Below, piece after piece: positions 1 through 8,115 of a stretch of DNA of 23,787 nt. The position numbers were made by a program, and so were the translations under genes. Origin of the DNA: Bacteroidales bacterium UBA3816 (GTDB lineage Bacteria > Bacteroidota > Bacteroidia > Bacteroidales > P3); NCBI GenBank assembly GCA_002368955.1, contig DFDY01000120.1, positions 369 to 24,155 of the forward strand, given 5' to 3'. The first letter of the stretch is position 1. Every line of letters starts with the position of its first letter. Below the pieces are notes generated by a model. That model was not told where the DNA came from. It searched no databases and saw only the letters and a program-made list of their open reading frames with translations.

Positions 1-1359
1 GCCCGTGCGGATGTCGTTCTTCATCATCAACTTGTGCTGGACATAGTCACTATAGGGCCAAATGGTCTGATAGGGATAGCGGGGCAGACGGCTGTCGCCA
101 TCGCGGAAGAAGCCGGTGGGGTCGGTGAAGTTGTCCTCGCCGGTCTTCCAAGAGGGGCGGTGACAGTAGGCACACCCAATCTCGCGGAAAAGCTTGCGTC
201 CACGCTGAACGGTGGTGTCGGCCAAGTTGCGTGCGGCAGGAACGGCCAAACCGCGGTGCCAAATCATAAAGTTAGTGTAGTCCTCGTCGCTCATGTCGGC
301 GGGCACATTAACACCCATAAGGTAGTTGTATATGTCTTGCTCAACACCAGCTTCCGTGCGGTACTGAGGGAAGTAGTCATAAAACTTTTCCTGCACCTCG
401 GGGTCCTGGGAGGCAGTGGTGGCATAGATGGTGGTCATATAGTGGCTGGGCTTGGAACTGCGTGTGACATTGGTGATGTTCCATATGGCATTGGCACCCG
501 GGGCATCCTGCAGTGGGCCACGGGAGAGGGCATAGGTATAGCGCAGGGGGTGACCAGTGTTGGCGTAGGTCTTGGCCCAGTCGGTGCCGTTCCAGATGGC
601 GGGGTTGAGGCCATGGGGAAGGCGTCCGTCCTGCGTCTCCTTGATATACTGCGCCTTAAGGGAATCGTCTGGAATGGCATCTATCAAGCCTGTGCCGTAA
701 ATGCCGATAGTGGACTCCAAGAGAACTCCCATATTGGCGTAGGGGATATCAAGTGGCACATAGAAAGCATCCTCGTCGATGGTGACTTCGGGATAGATGA
801 GGCTGTAGGTCTCACCGTCGGGGAAGGTGTTGCCCCACTCATCGGTATAAGGCAGCCAGGAGATATGGATGCCCTCCTCATCAATAGGGGCCTTGAAAGG
901 AGCCACCGCCTTGGTCTGGGGCATACCGGTGACACAACTCACATAGTTGTCGTTCAACTTATTGTATATGACTAGCAAATAGCCGTTGCCCCAATCGTCG
1001 GCACGGTAGCGTTCCATGCGCTTGCCGTGGCCGTAGCCCGGATGGCAGGCGATGCAGGAGCTGCGCACATAGAGGGGGCCGAGACCGTTGAAGGGGGCAT
1101 TGTCCTGAGTGAAAGTGCGCTCAAAGAAATACTCGCCATAAAGGAACTTGTTGGTCATGCCTGCATTCTCAACCGCAGGGGTGGGGTCTTCATAGGCAGA
1201 GGCCGAGGTGTTGAAAGTGGTGCCAAGACGGCCTCCGGCGTAGGTCTCAATTTCGATTTGAGAGGCCAAATCATCGGCTATCTCCACATCGTCTTGTTTG
1301 CAGCCCGTGGCCACCAACAGACCCAGGCAACAAAGGGGTAAGATAAAACGTTTTGTCAT
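1..1359 (-). CDS. Di-heme oxidoreductase (DHOR/DUF1111-type) lipoprotein, 3' end outside window
   Basis: This frame is open from an ATG at 1359 to the left edge, so 453 codons are visible and the C-terminus is missing. The N-terminus is a lipoprotein signal (hydrophobic run, then ATGC with Cys20). Two heme c attachment motifs are visible: CIACH at residues 102-106, followed by PGYGHGKRM, and CAYCH at about 396-400. Two widely spaced CxxCH motifs in a protein of this size, the first followed by a Pro-Gly segment, fit the di-heme oxidoreductase/thiol oxidoreductase family related to cytochrome c peroxidases. Its substrate is not certain. It lies 32 bp downstream of the imelysin gene, and this pairing recurs in genomes where the proteins are thought to act in iron uptake or redox at the envelope. 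The iron role is inferred from context. A cytochrome c peroxidase-like function is the alternative. Confidence 0.85.
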   Translation of the reverse strand, partial: MTKRFILPLCCLGLLVATGCKQDDVEIADDLASQIEIETYAGGRLGTTFNTSASAYEDPTPAVENAGMTNKFLYGEYFFERTFTQDNAPFNGLGPLYVRSSCIACHPGYGHGKRMERYRADDWGNGYLLVIYNKLNDNYVSCVTGMPQTKAVAPFKAPIDEEGIHISWLPYTDEWGNTFPDGETYSLIYPEVTIDEDAFYVPLDIPYANMGVLLESTIGIYGTGLIDAIPDDSLKAQYIKETQDGRLPHGLNPAIWNGTDWAKTYANTGHPLRYTYALSRGPLQDAPGANAIWNITNVTRSSKPSHYMTTIYATTASQDPEVQEKFYDYFPQYRTEAGVEQDIYNYLMGVNVPADMSDEDYTNFMIWHRGLAVPAARNLADTTVQRGRKLFREIGCAYCHRPSWKTGEDNFTDPTGFFRDGDSRLPRYPYQTIWPYSDYVQHKLMMKNDIRTG

Positions 1360-1391
1360 AGTACTAGAAGTTTTGGATAAAGATTAATAAA

Positions 1392-2555
1392 TCACTCATT
1401 GCGAAGCACATCGTAAGCGGTTTCGAGCGACTCGGTGAGGGTAGACAGTGCATCGATTGCCGACTTGCAGGATGCATCGGAATAATTGAGGGCAAAGGGG
1501 GCCTTCATGTTATTGATGGCCTCAAGGGCAGCAGTGATATTGGCCGTTATTTCGGCATCCACCTGAGGATTGAGTTTGCTAATGAGGGCGTGGAGGGAGA
1601 CCGACTCGTGGCGGTTGCCTTCAATGCCACCAAAATAGGCATTCTGCACACTGATGATGTTGCCATAGAAGTCGGTGATTGAAGTGCGGCTATAGGGGGA
1701 CTCGATGTAGTTGATGTCTTCGCCGAAATAGGGCATGCCGATCTTCTTGGTGCCCACTTCGTCGGTGATGTCGAGGCAACCAGATACTATCTGCATAACG
1801 GCCTGCGTTAGGCTGGCATAGGTGCTGCCGGGGTTGCCGGCGTTGGACATGTTCTGGCCATAGCTGTTGTCGCTGCCGTTGACGGTGATGTTGAACTCCA
1901 GCGAGTCCATCAGGGCCACATGTTCAGTCGCGGCCTGGTCGCCCAGCCAGCTCACCTCCAATTGGAAACAACGGTTGCGCAGGTCTCCGGCAACGGCCTT
2001 GACATAAATGAGTTCGTTCTCAGAGATATTGGCAATGTTTTTCGGAGCGCCCTCAGCAAAAAGGATATATTCCACAGCGTGGAACCCAAGGGCCCCCTCG
2101 CCGATGTAGGTGGCAGCATATTGGTCGCCTTCTTCGCCATCTAGGTCGGCCAGTTGGGCTTGGTTGGACATGGTGTTATTGAAGGCGGCCTCATCCAGTG
2201 GCCAGCTGTCGATATGCGGGTCGATGCCGAAATCACCGGCAGGACCGAAAAGGAAAGCCTCACTCTTCTCCCAATAGGAACGGGCAGAAAGGAAAGTCTC
2301 GCAGGCGGCATTCAGTTGGGTCTGAGTGGGATTGTTGCGGAGGTTTGTCAACTGCTCATAAAGGGTCTGTGAGGCATTGGCAAGGCTGGTGTAGGTGGGG
2401 GAAATGACGGAGTTGAGATAGGTGTCGATGAGGTTTTGTTTGAGTTGGGCATTCTCATCAGTTACGGTGGATTCAGGTTTGCAGGAACTAACCATTCCTA
2501 CAACTGCTGTGGTGGCAACCAAGAGGGCTGCACGATGGAAAAAGGTCTTAATCAT
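1392..2555 (-). CDS. Imelysin-family (peptidase M75-like) lipoprotein
   Basis: This 387-residue protein begins with a lipoprotein signal ending MVSSC (Cys25), so it should be a periplasm-facing or surface lipoprotein. The imelysin signature GxHxxE is present as GFHAVE at residues 157-162, and the family's conserved segment IDSWPLDE lies at about 115-122. Imelysins (insulin-cleaving membrane protease, IrpA, EfeO relatives) are helical proteins implicated in iron uptake; protease activity is doubtful for most members. The gene sits between an outer-membrane barrel gene (24 bp upstream) and a di-heme oxidoreductase gene (32 bp downstream) on the same strand. This suggests one operon for acquiring or redox-handling a metal. 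The family call rests on the motifs; the metal is inferred. Confidence 0.9.
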   Translation of the reverse strand: MIKTFFHRAALLVATTAVVGMVSSCKPESTVTDENAQLKQNLIDTYLNSVISPTYTSLANASQTLYEQLTNLRNNPTQTQLNAACETFLSARSYWEKSEAFLFGPAGDFGIDPHIDSWPLDEAAFNNTMSNQAQLADLDGEEGDQYAATYIGEGALGFHAVEYILFAEGAPKNIANISENELIYVKAVAGDLRNRCFQLEVSWLGDQAATEHVALMDSLEFNITVNGSDNSYGQNMSNAGNPGSTYASLTQAVMQIVSGCLDITDEVGTKKIGMPYFGEDINYIESPYSRTSITDFYGNIISVQNAYFGGIEGNRHESVSLHALISKLNPQVDAEITANITAALEAINNMKAPFALNYSDASCKSAIDALSTLTESLETAYDVLRNE

Positions 2556-2579
2556 AATGCTGTATTATTAGTTTGTTCA

Positions 2580-3896
2580 TTATTTCTTGAAGAAAGCGGC
2601 CCAGGTGATTCCCACGGCCACCCAAGGCTCATCGTTGTACTGCTGGGCAAAGTCGCGATAGCCCACCTCGCCTTTGATCACTATCTCGGGCAGGGGCTGA
2701 TAGTTGAGGCCCACGGCATAGCACCGACGGGCGGTCCAAAGGAAACTGTTGGCCTGCGTGGTGGCAGGGATATAGGAGTTGTATGCATCGATGCGGACAA
2801 AGGGGGTGAATTTCTTGCACAAGGTATAGCCCGCCTCGCAACCCAAGGCATAGACCTGCTGGCCCACAAGGGTGTGCAGATAAGGCGAGTTGCTGCTGTT
2901 GTCCAACCCTGTGTTGAAGGTGGAGATGGCCGAAGCATCACCCAAATAGCCGTAGTCGGCATTGCCGCGAAGGGTGAAATCGCCCCAATGACCCAAGAAG
3001 TCGAAGGCCCCAATGAAGACGGTGCCCTTCACGTCGGCATAGCGCGAATTGTTGTAGGTGAGGATGTCGTTGTTGAAGGTGTTGCCCACATAGCCGCTCA
3101 GGCTCAGCCTCAAACCCGGCAGCGAATAGTTGTCGATGCGGGCGGCCAGGGCCAAGTTGTTGGCACTGCGGAACTCATAGGCCGAGGCAGAGGCGTTGTT
3201 GGCCCAACTGGCTTTATCGAACATATTGGAATTGAGGGCCGGAATCACTTGCACCTCATAGCGCCACTGTCCCGCACGACCGAAGAAACTGATGCCGGTC
3301 TCATGCCAGGTGCAGGGGAAGAGCGTGTTCTCGCCCTCGGGACGGAAAACACCGAAAAACTGATTGGGCAGATGGGCGTTGTTGGTGGCACCCACGGGCA
3401 CTACAATGTGGCCCAAGCGGAGGTTGGCCTTGGGCGAGAAAGTCTTTTGCAGCCAGAACTGCTCCAACGCTACCTCGCCGCCGCGTTCCACCTCTTTCTC
3501 AAACTCGCCCGCCTCGTCGGCCTCCATCTCCACGGCAGCTTCTACGCCGCCGTGCTCAAACTCCACCTCGGTGCCGAACGACCAGCCATGGCCGAAGTCA
3601 TAGCCAAGCATCAGCACGGCATGGGGCAAGTCGGCGCGACCATGGCCTTTTGCATCGGCATACTTTGCGGGAAACTTATAGCGGTTGAAATTGTCGCTGA
3701 AGAAGTTATATTGATATGTCGCCTCGCCATAGCCGCCAAGGGTGAGGCGCGAAGGACGAGGTGCATCGTGGCGGACGGAAGCCCCCAAATCGGGCGGATA
3801 GGCAGGCACTGAGTCGCGGGACTGCGCTCCAGCCATCTGGAAGGAGGACTGCAAGACAGTCAAAGCAAGAGTAGCTAACAACAATCTAATCTTCAT
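2580..3896 (-). CDS. Outer-membrane beta-barrel (porin-like) protein
   Basis: This 438-residue protein has a Sec signal peptide (residues 1 to about 24, ending AGA before Gln25). The rest is made of alternating aromatic and polar strands with Gly turns, for example LTLGGYGEATYQYNFF at 51-66, and ends in FFKK, so the terminal strand is aromatic-rich as in barrel proteins. It resembles Bacteroidota porin-like proteins but no exact family is claimed. Residues 110-145 are strikingly acidic, with about 14 Glu/Asp in 36 residues, and may form a cation-binding loop. It is the first gene of a minus-strand set with the imelysin and di-heme oxidoreductase genes, so uptake of a metal or metal complex across the outer membrane is a reasonable inference. 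A -7 promoter element lies 35 bp upstream. Confidence 0.8.
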   Translation of the reverse strand: MKIRLLLATLALTVLQSSFQMAGAQSRDSVPAYPPDLGASVRHDAPRPSRLTLGGYGEATYQYNFFSDNFNRYKFPAKYADAKGHGRADLPHAVLMLGYDFGHGWSFGTEVEFEHGGVEAAVEMEADEAGEFEKEVERGGEVALEQFWLQKTFSPKANLRLGHIVVPVGATNNAHLPNQFFGVFRPEGENTLFPCTWHETGISFFGRAGQWRYEVQVIPALNSNMFDKASWANNASASAYEFRSANNLALAARIDNYSLPGLRLSLSGYVGNTFNNDILTYNNSRYADVKGTVFIGAFDFLGHWGDFTLRGNADYGYLGDASAISTFNTGLDNSSNSPYLHTLVGQQVYALGCEAGYTLCKKFTPFVRIDAYNSYIPATTQANSFLWTARRCYAVGLNYQPLPEIVIKGEVGYRDFAQQYNDEPWVAVGITWAAFFKK

Positions 3897-3930
3897 GTTA
3901 TATACTTTTAAAGTTCTGTTTTACAGAATG

Positions 3931-3938
3931 CAAAAGTA
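3931..3938 (-). promoter_or_regulatory. Bacteroidota -7 promoter element for the barrel/imelysin/DHOR operon
   Basis: Read on the minus strand the bases are TACTTTTG, an exact match to TAnnTTTG. It lies 35 bp upstream of the barrel-protein ATG. No good TTG element is found at the usual spacing of about 19 bp, so the promoter is only partly matched. Confidence 0.5.
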
Positions 3939-3974
3939 CCAACTATAGCCAAAATAATAGGTAGCCAATAATAA

Positions 3975-3991
3975 CCATTTTGAACAAATGG
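3975..3991. promoter_or_regulatory. Small dyad, possible operator
   Basis: CCATTT and AAATGG flank a 5-base spacer (TGAAC), giving a perfect 6-bp-arm inverted repeat. It lies about 37 bp upstream of the minus-strand -7 element. It could bind a regulator of the putative metal operon. A short AT-rich dyad can arise by chance, so this is tentative, and no known regulator consensus was recognised. Confidence 0.25.
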
Positions 3992-4202
3992 CATCACTAT
4001 TAATGATGATTTTTTCATAGCAACGCCACATTAGAAACACTTCAGGACCGCTCCCGAATAGATACCGACCCGTAACCCACCCGCTATATAAGCGAGTCAA
4101 AAGCGTGCCAGAAGGTAGGACTTATTGTCCCCAATGCAAGCTTGCCAAAGAGCCCTTTTCAATAGGGGACTCAACGTATATGTAAACTAGAGGGGGCAAA
4201 TG

Positions 4203-4232
4203 AAAAAGGAATCAAGGGCTGGCCTTGGTTCC
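4203..4232 (-). terminator. Intrinsic terminator of the usp-SPOR operon
   Basis: On the minus strand a 10-bp stem (GGAACCAAGG pairing with CCTTGATTCC, one wobble pair) with a 5-base loop is followed directly by TTTTT. It begins 38 bp after the stop of the SPOR-domain gene and is correctly oriented to end that transcript. Confidence 0.85.
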
Positions 4233-4269
4233 TTAGGGGTTGTGGAAAAGGGGTATGCCCTGTTGGGTA

Positions 4270-4734
4270 TTAGATGTCGTCTTCGGACTCGGGAACCATC
4301 TCGTCCCAATTGATTTGGGTGGGATAAATATTGTCGCGGATGATGGTGCCGGGGAACTCGCCACGGATGTGCTGAAGAAAAACGTAGGCCTCCAGACGGG
4401 TACGGAAATCACCCACCTTGACCTTGAAATTGGGCTCGTCGAAGACCACGTAGGCCTCCACTCCAGGATAGTTCATGTGGATGCGCTCCTTCATGTCGAA
4501 AGCCCTATTCTTGGATGAGGTGCCAGAGAGGGAAGCCACCTGGATGCGGTAGCCTGGGATGGTGCGGACGCGCTCGTTGAGCTCGATATGGCGCTTGACT
4601 AGCTGGGCCACAGCCACGTCGCCCACAACCTGAATATGGCCCCGGCTGCGATTGCCTCCGGGGGTGTAGCCCTGGGCAAGGCAGAGGGTGCTGGTCATGG
4701 CGACGAGGGTGAACAACAGAAAGTATTTCTTCAT
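4270..4734 (-). CDS. Small exported SPOR-domain protein
   Basis: The ATG at 4734 gives 154 residues. It is preferred over an in-frame ATG at 4827 because it starts directly with a signal peptide, MKKYFLLFTLVAMTSTLCLAQ, and because the longer form would overlap the upstream gene. The mature part has a SPOR-like fold: GYRIQVASLSGTS, a helix (AFDMKERIHMNYPG), AYVVFDEPNFKVKVGDF, then RTRLEAYVFLQHIRGEFPGTIIRD. SPOR domains bind peptidoglycan lacking stem peptides, often at division sites, so the protein is probably periplasmic and wall-associated. It follows the universal stress gene by 13 bp and precedes a terminator, which suggests a two-gene transcript. The acidic C-terminus (PESEDDI) is unremarkable. 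Confidence 0.85.
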   Translation of the reverse strand: MKKYFLLFTLVAMTSTLCLAQGYTPGGNRSRGHIQVVGDVAVAQLVKRHIELNERVRTIPGYRIQVASLSGTSSKNRAFDMKERIHMNYPGVEAYVVFDEPNFKVKVGDFRTRLEAYVFLQHIRGEFPGTIIRDNIYPTQINWDEMVPESEDDI

Positions 4735-4747
4735 GTTAAAAAAACAG

Positions 4748-5563
4748 CTATTTGGCCAGACCATTGACCTGCACGGGGCGGACGGAAAGAATGGGGCGAG
4801 TGGAGAGGGTGAGCATCTGCTCGGCATAGGTGCCCAGAATCATGGAGGAGAGGGAGGACTCCTGCTCAGTCATGATGACTATCATGTCGGCGTTGATTTG
4901 GTCGGCATACTCAAGGGTGGTGAGCGTGAGGTTCTTCGGCGCAGAGACACACTGGGTGACATGGTTCACGCCCTGTTTTTCAAGGTAGTTGTCGACCATG
5001 TTGACATACCCGTCCACAATGCCTTTGATGGTGGAGTTGTCGCTAGTGTAGAGGCCAAGGACATGGAGCTGGGAGCCAAAGGTCTTGGCAAAGCGGGCTG
5101 CATAGGGGATTTTCTGACGGGTGTCGGGGCTGCTGTCGATGGGCACCACGATGTGTTCGAGCGTCTTGTTGAAGTTGAAGTCCTCGCGGATGGTCAGTAC
5201 GGGGCACTTGCTGTCGGCAATAGTGCTATAAGTGTTGCGTCCGATGAAGTTTTTCTTGAAACCGGAGAGGCCGTTGGTGCCTACCACCACCAGTTCTGAC
5301 CCATCGGCCTCGGCCTGGCTGGCCAGCTCTTCGGACACTTTGCCCTCGCGGATGACGTAGTCCATCTTGATGCCTTTGAGCAGATGGGCCACACCTGCAT
5401 TACGGCGTTCTATTTCCTCTCGCACAGGGACTTCGTCTTGGTCTTTATCCTTAACGAAAACCAAACGGAGGTCCAAACCGGAGCGGTTAGCAATGTCTAT
5501 AGAAAGGTCGACGGCATAGGCCGAACCTGTGGAAAAATCGAAACCGACTAATATATTGCTCAT
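4748..5563 (-). CDS. Two-domain universal stress protein (UspA family)
   Basis: The ATG at 5563 gives 271 residues starting MSNILVGFDFSTGS, the standard beginning of a Usp domain. An upstream in-frame ATG at 5611 would add a non-conserved leader overlapping the promoter and is rejected. Domain 1 (about 1-127) ends with VVVGTNGLSGFKKNFIG, close to the ATP-binding Usp pattern G-x2-G-x9-G (Gly95, Gly98, Gly108), then CPVLTI. Domain 2 (about 136-265) starts LEHIVVPIDSS and ends RPILSVRP, without an intact glycine motif. It is a cytoplasmic protein thought to sense or respond to starvation and redox stress. It is divergently transcribed from the rnf operon, so shared control by energy state is possible but unproven. 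Confidence 0.92.
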   Translation of the reverse strand: MSNILVGFDFSTGSAYAVDLSIDIANRSGLDLRLVFVKDKDQDEVPVREEIERRNAGVAHLLKGIKMDYVIREGKVSEELASQAEADGSELVVVGTNGLSGFKKNFIGRNTYSTIADSKCPVLTIREDFNFNKTLEHIVVPIDSSPDTRQKIPYAARFAKTFGSQLHVLGLYTSDNSTIKGIVDGYVNMVDNYLEKQGVNHVTQCVSAPKNLTLTTLEYADQINADMIVIMTEQESSLSSMILGTYAEQMLTLSTRPILSVRPVQVNGLAK

Positions 5564-5588
5564 GTTCAAAGTTATAAAAATGACGTTG

Positions 5589-5596
5589 CAAAAATA
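5589..5596 (-). promoter_or_regulatory. -7 promoter element for the universal stress gene
   Basis: The minus-strand bases are TATTTTTG, matching TAnnTTTG, 26 bp upstream of the ATG at 5563. A second match, TAACTTTG at 5567-5574, is only 4 bp from the ATG and is less likely. The -33 region is AT-rich with a weak match. Confidence 0.45.
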
Positions 5597-5688
5597 CACT
5601 TTTTTTTTCAATTATCATTTATTTATTCTAAAAAAAATATTAAACGGGGTTGTTGATATCTTTTCTAATAGAAAAAATATAATAATGC

Positions 5689-5718
5689 TTGTCATTTCAA
5701 AAAAAAAACGTAACTTTG
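5689..5718 (+). promoter_or_regulatory. Promoter of the rnf operon
   Basis: TTG at 5689-5691 is followed after exactly 19 bp by TAACTTTG at 5711-5718. This fits the Bacteroidota sigma factor consensus TTTG/TTG-N19-TAnnTTTG. The RnfB start codon lies about 50 bp downstream. It is the best promoter match in the window. Confidence 0.75.
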
Positions 5719-5767
5719 CAAGATAAAACAGATTGACAAGAATAATAAACAAAATACACATAACACA

Positions 5768-6712
5768 ATGACCAACATGATTTTGACTGCAGTACTGACG
5801 CTAGGCATCATCGGTGCCATCTTCGCCATTCTACTGTATTTTGTCGCACAGAAGTTCAAGGTTGTAGAAGATCCGCTCATTGACGAGGTGGCCGAGGTGC
5901 TGCCGGGGGCCAACTGCGGCGGATGTGGAAAATCGGGCTGCCGCGCCATGGCAGAGGCCTTTGTGAAGCAGGGCAACATGGAGGGACTTTTCTGTCCCGT
6001 GGGCGGTGACGAGGTGGCCAAGAAAGTGGCCGCCGTGCTGGGATGTGCCAGTGAGGCCACCGAGCCCAAAGTAGCCGTGGTGCGCTGCAACGGCACCTGC
6101 GCCAATGCCGCCGCCAAGAACAACTACGACGGTTTGAAAGACTGCGCCTTTGCCAATACGGTCTATGCCGGCGAGAGCGGTTGTATGTTCGGATGTCTTG
6201 GCTTCGGCAACTGCGCCAACGCCTGTCAGTTTGGTGCATTGAGTATAGACCCCGAGACGGGCCTGCCCATTGTTGACCAAGACAAGTGCACTGCCTGCGG
6301 TGCCTGCGTGAAAGCCTGCCCGCGCAGCATCATCGAACTCCGCAAGAAAGGTCCGAAGGACCACCGCGTATATGTTGCCTGCCGCAACAAGGAGAAAGGG
6401 GCTGTAGCCCGCAAGGCCTGCAGCGCCGCCTGCATCGGCTGTGGCAAATGCGCCAAGACCTGCCCCTTCGGCGCCATCACTGTGGAGAACAACTTGGCAT
6501 ACATAGACTTCAACGTCTGCAAGATGTGCCGCAAGTGCGTGGCCGAATGTCCCACCGGAGCCATCCACGCCGTTAACTTCCCTCCCCTGCCCCCCAAGCC
6601 TGCCGCACCTAAGCCCGAGGCTCCGGCTGCCGAAAAACCCGCAACCGCCCCAGTGGCCGACAAGCCGGCTCCCACTCCCGAACCTGTGAAGGCCCCTGCC
6701 AACAACCAATAA
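5768..6712 (+). CDS. rnfB: RnfB, ferredoxin-accepting iron-sulfur subunit of the Rnf complex
   Basis: This 314-residue protein has one N-terminal membrane helix (about 6-27), then the RnfB cluster motif CGGCGKSGC with Cys50, Cys53, Cys58 and Cys76. Three regular CxxCxxCxxxC ferredoxin motifs follow: Cys174/177/180/184, Cys222/225/228/232 and Cys251/254/257/261. An additional Cys group at 139/143/149/153 and Cys218 may hold another cluster. The last 40 or so residues are Pro/Ala/Lys-rich and probably disordered. RnfB takes electrons from reduced ferredoxin and passes them to the membrane subunits for NAD+ reduction coupled to ion pumping. It is first in the operon, 28 bp before rnfC. It is richer in cluster motifs than the two-ferredoxin gammaproteobacterial RnfB. 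Confidence 0.96.
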   Translation: MTNMILTAVLTLGIIGAIFAILLYFVAQKFKVVEDPLIDEVAEVLPGANCGGCGKSGCRAMAEAFVKQGNMEGLFCPVGGDEVAKKVAAVLGCASEATEPKVAVVRCNGTCANAAAKNNYDGLKDCAFANTVYAGESGCMFGCLGFGNCANACQFGALSIDPETGLPIVDQDKCTACGACVKACPRSIIELRKKGPKDHRVYVACRNKEKGAVARKACSAACIGCGKCAKTCPFGAITVENNLAYIDFNVCKMCRKCVAECPTGAIHAVNFPPLPPKPAAPKPEAPAAEKPATAPVADKPAPTPEPVKAPANNQ

Positions 6713-6740
6713 CCTTTAACCCCAACAAAAGGAACGAAAC

Positions 6741-8072
6741 ATGAAGACTTTCAAAATGGGTGGTGTACACCCCGAAGAAAATAAAATATCGACCCAAGCC
6801 GCCATCGAGGTCATGCCTCTGCCCAAACAGGTGGCCGTGCTGATGAACCAGCACCTGGGTGCCCCCGCCACCCCTATCGTGGCCAAAGGAGACAAAGTGA
6901 AGGTAGGCCAGATGATTGCCGAAGCACAGACTTTCATGTGTGCCAACATTCACTCGCCCGTGAGCGGCACCGTGAACAAGATAGACGTTTGCAAGGATTT
7001 CGTCGGCCTGCCCAAGACCGCCATATACATTGACGTGGAAGGCGACGAATGGATGGAAAGCATCGACCGCACGCCCGACCTCAAGCGCGAATGCAGCTTG
7101 GAGCCGAAGGAGATTGTGGCCAAACTGAAAGAGATGGGCATTGTGGGCCTCGGCGGCGCCACTTTCCCCGCCCATATCAAATACAGCATTCCCGAAGGCA
7201 AGAAGGCCGAATACCTCATCATCAACGGTGCCGAGTGCGAGCCCTACCTCACCTCCGACTACCGTGTGATGATGGAACATCCCGAGGAGGTCTGCGTCGG
7301 AGCCAGCATCTTACGCAAGGCATTGGGTGTGCCCAACGCATACATCGGCATCGAGACCAACAAGCCCGACGCCATCAAGCTCATGACCGAGACAGCCAAG
7401 AAGTATGAAGGCATCGTCATTGAGCCGCTGAAGGTGAAATACCCGCAGGGAGCCGAAAAACAGCTCATCAACGCCATCACTGGACGCAAGGTGCCTAGCG
7501 GCAAACTGCCCATCGACGTGGGCTGCGTGGTGAGCAACCTGGGCACTGCCTTTGCTGTGTATGAGGCCATCCAGAAGAACAAGCCCCTGATTGAAAACAT
7601 TCTGACCGTCACCGGCAAGAAACTGCCCAGCCAGCACAACTACCAATGCCGCATAGGCATCACCTATAACGACATCATTAAGCACGCCATCGGCGAACTG
7701 CCCGCAACCACCGGTAAGGTTATCAGCGGCGGCACCATGATGGGCAAGGCCATCAGCAACCTCGATGCCCCCACCACCAAGGGTGCCAGCAGTGTGCTGG
7801 TGATGGACGAGGCAGAAGCCCGTCGCAATCCCGAAACTAACTGCATCCGTTGCGGCAAGTGCATGCACGCCTGCCCCATGGGGCTGGAGCCCTATCTCTT
7901 CTCGGCTCTGGTGAAGAACAACCGTGTCGAAGAGGCCAAAGAGCACAACATACTTGACTGCATCGAATGCGGCTGCTGCTATTTCAGCTGCCCCGCCAAC
8001 AAGCCCCTCACGGACGAAATACGTCTGGGCAAAAACAAGGTCCGCGCCTGGATGGCCGCACAGAAGCACTAA
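6741..8072 (+). CDS. rnfC: RnfC, NADH-binding subunit of the Rnf complex
   Basis: This 443-residue soluble, membrane-associated subunit starts with the family motif GGVHPEENK (7-15). It carries the FMN/NADH-site glycine motif GLGGATFPAHIK (136-147), followed by INGAECEPYLTSD. Two [4Fe-4S] motifs lie near the C-terminus: Cys368/371/374/378 (CIRCGKCMHAC) and Cys407/410/413/417 (CIECGCCYFSC). It is the NAD+/NADH reaction site of the Rnf ferredoxin:NAD+ oxidoreductase. Its length lies between the short clostridial and the long proteobacterial forms, because it lacks the Ala-rich C-terminal extension of the latter. It sits second in the operon, 43 bp before rnfD. Confidence 0.97.
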   Translation: MKTFKMGGVHPEENKISTQAAIEVMPLPKQVAVLMNQHLGAPATPIVAKGDKVKVGQMIAEAQTFMCANIHSPVSGTVNKIDVCKDFVGLPKTAIYIDVEGDEWMESIDRTPDLKRECSLEPKEIVAKLKEMGIVGLGGATFPAHIKYSIPEGKKAEYLIINGAECEPYLTSDYRVMMEHPEEVCVGASILRKALGVPNAYIGIETNKPDAIKLMTETAKKYEGIVIEPLKVKYPQGAEKQLINAITGRKVPSGKLPIDVGCVVSNLGTAFAVYEAIQKNKPLIENILTVTGKKLPSQHNYQCRIGITYNDIIKHAIGELPATTGKVISGGTMMGKAISNLDAPTTKGASSVLVMDEAEARRNPETNCIRCGKCMHACPMGLEPYLFSALVKNNRVEEAKEHNILDCIECGCCYFSCPANKPLTDEIRLGKNKVRAWMAAQKH

Positions 8073-8115
8073 TCATTTAAGCAAAATATATTCATAAGAA
8101 AAAAACATATATAAT

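Larger units (their letters stand above)
3897..4269. other. Intergenic region with promoter, dyad and terminator
   Basis: These 373 bases hold no convincing gene. They contain the -7 element for the barrel-protein operon (3931-3938), a small dyad (3975-3991) and the terminator of the SPOR gene (4203-4232). Nothing further was recognised between 3992 and 4202 apart from a short CGCT/AGCG dyad at 4082-4094. Confidence 0.6.

Noticed and set aside
34..975. Long plus-strand open frame opposite the di-heme oxidoreductase
   Set aside because: It lies antisense to a frame with two heme motifs and a signal peptide, and its translation has low complexity (Gly/Val-rich) with no recognisable domain.
2436..3812. 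458-codon plus-strand open frame opposite the barrel protein
   Set aside because: Shadow of the minus-strand gene, which has a signal peptide, beta-barrel pattern and promoter; the plus-strand translation shows no domain.
5567..5574. Second TAnnTTTG match upstream of the universal stress gene
   Set aside because: It is only 4 bp from the start codon and lacks an upstream -33 element; the match at 5589-5596 is better placed.
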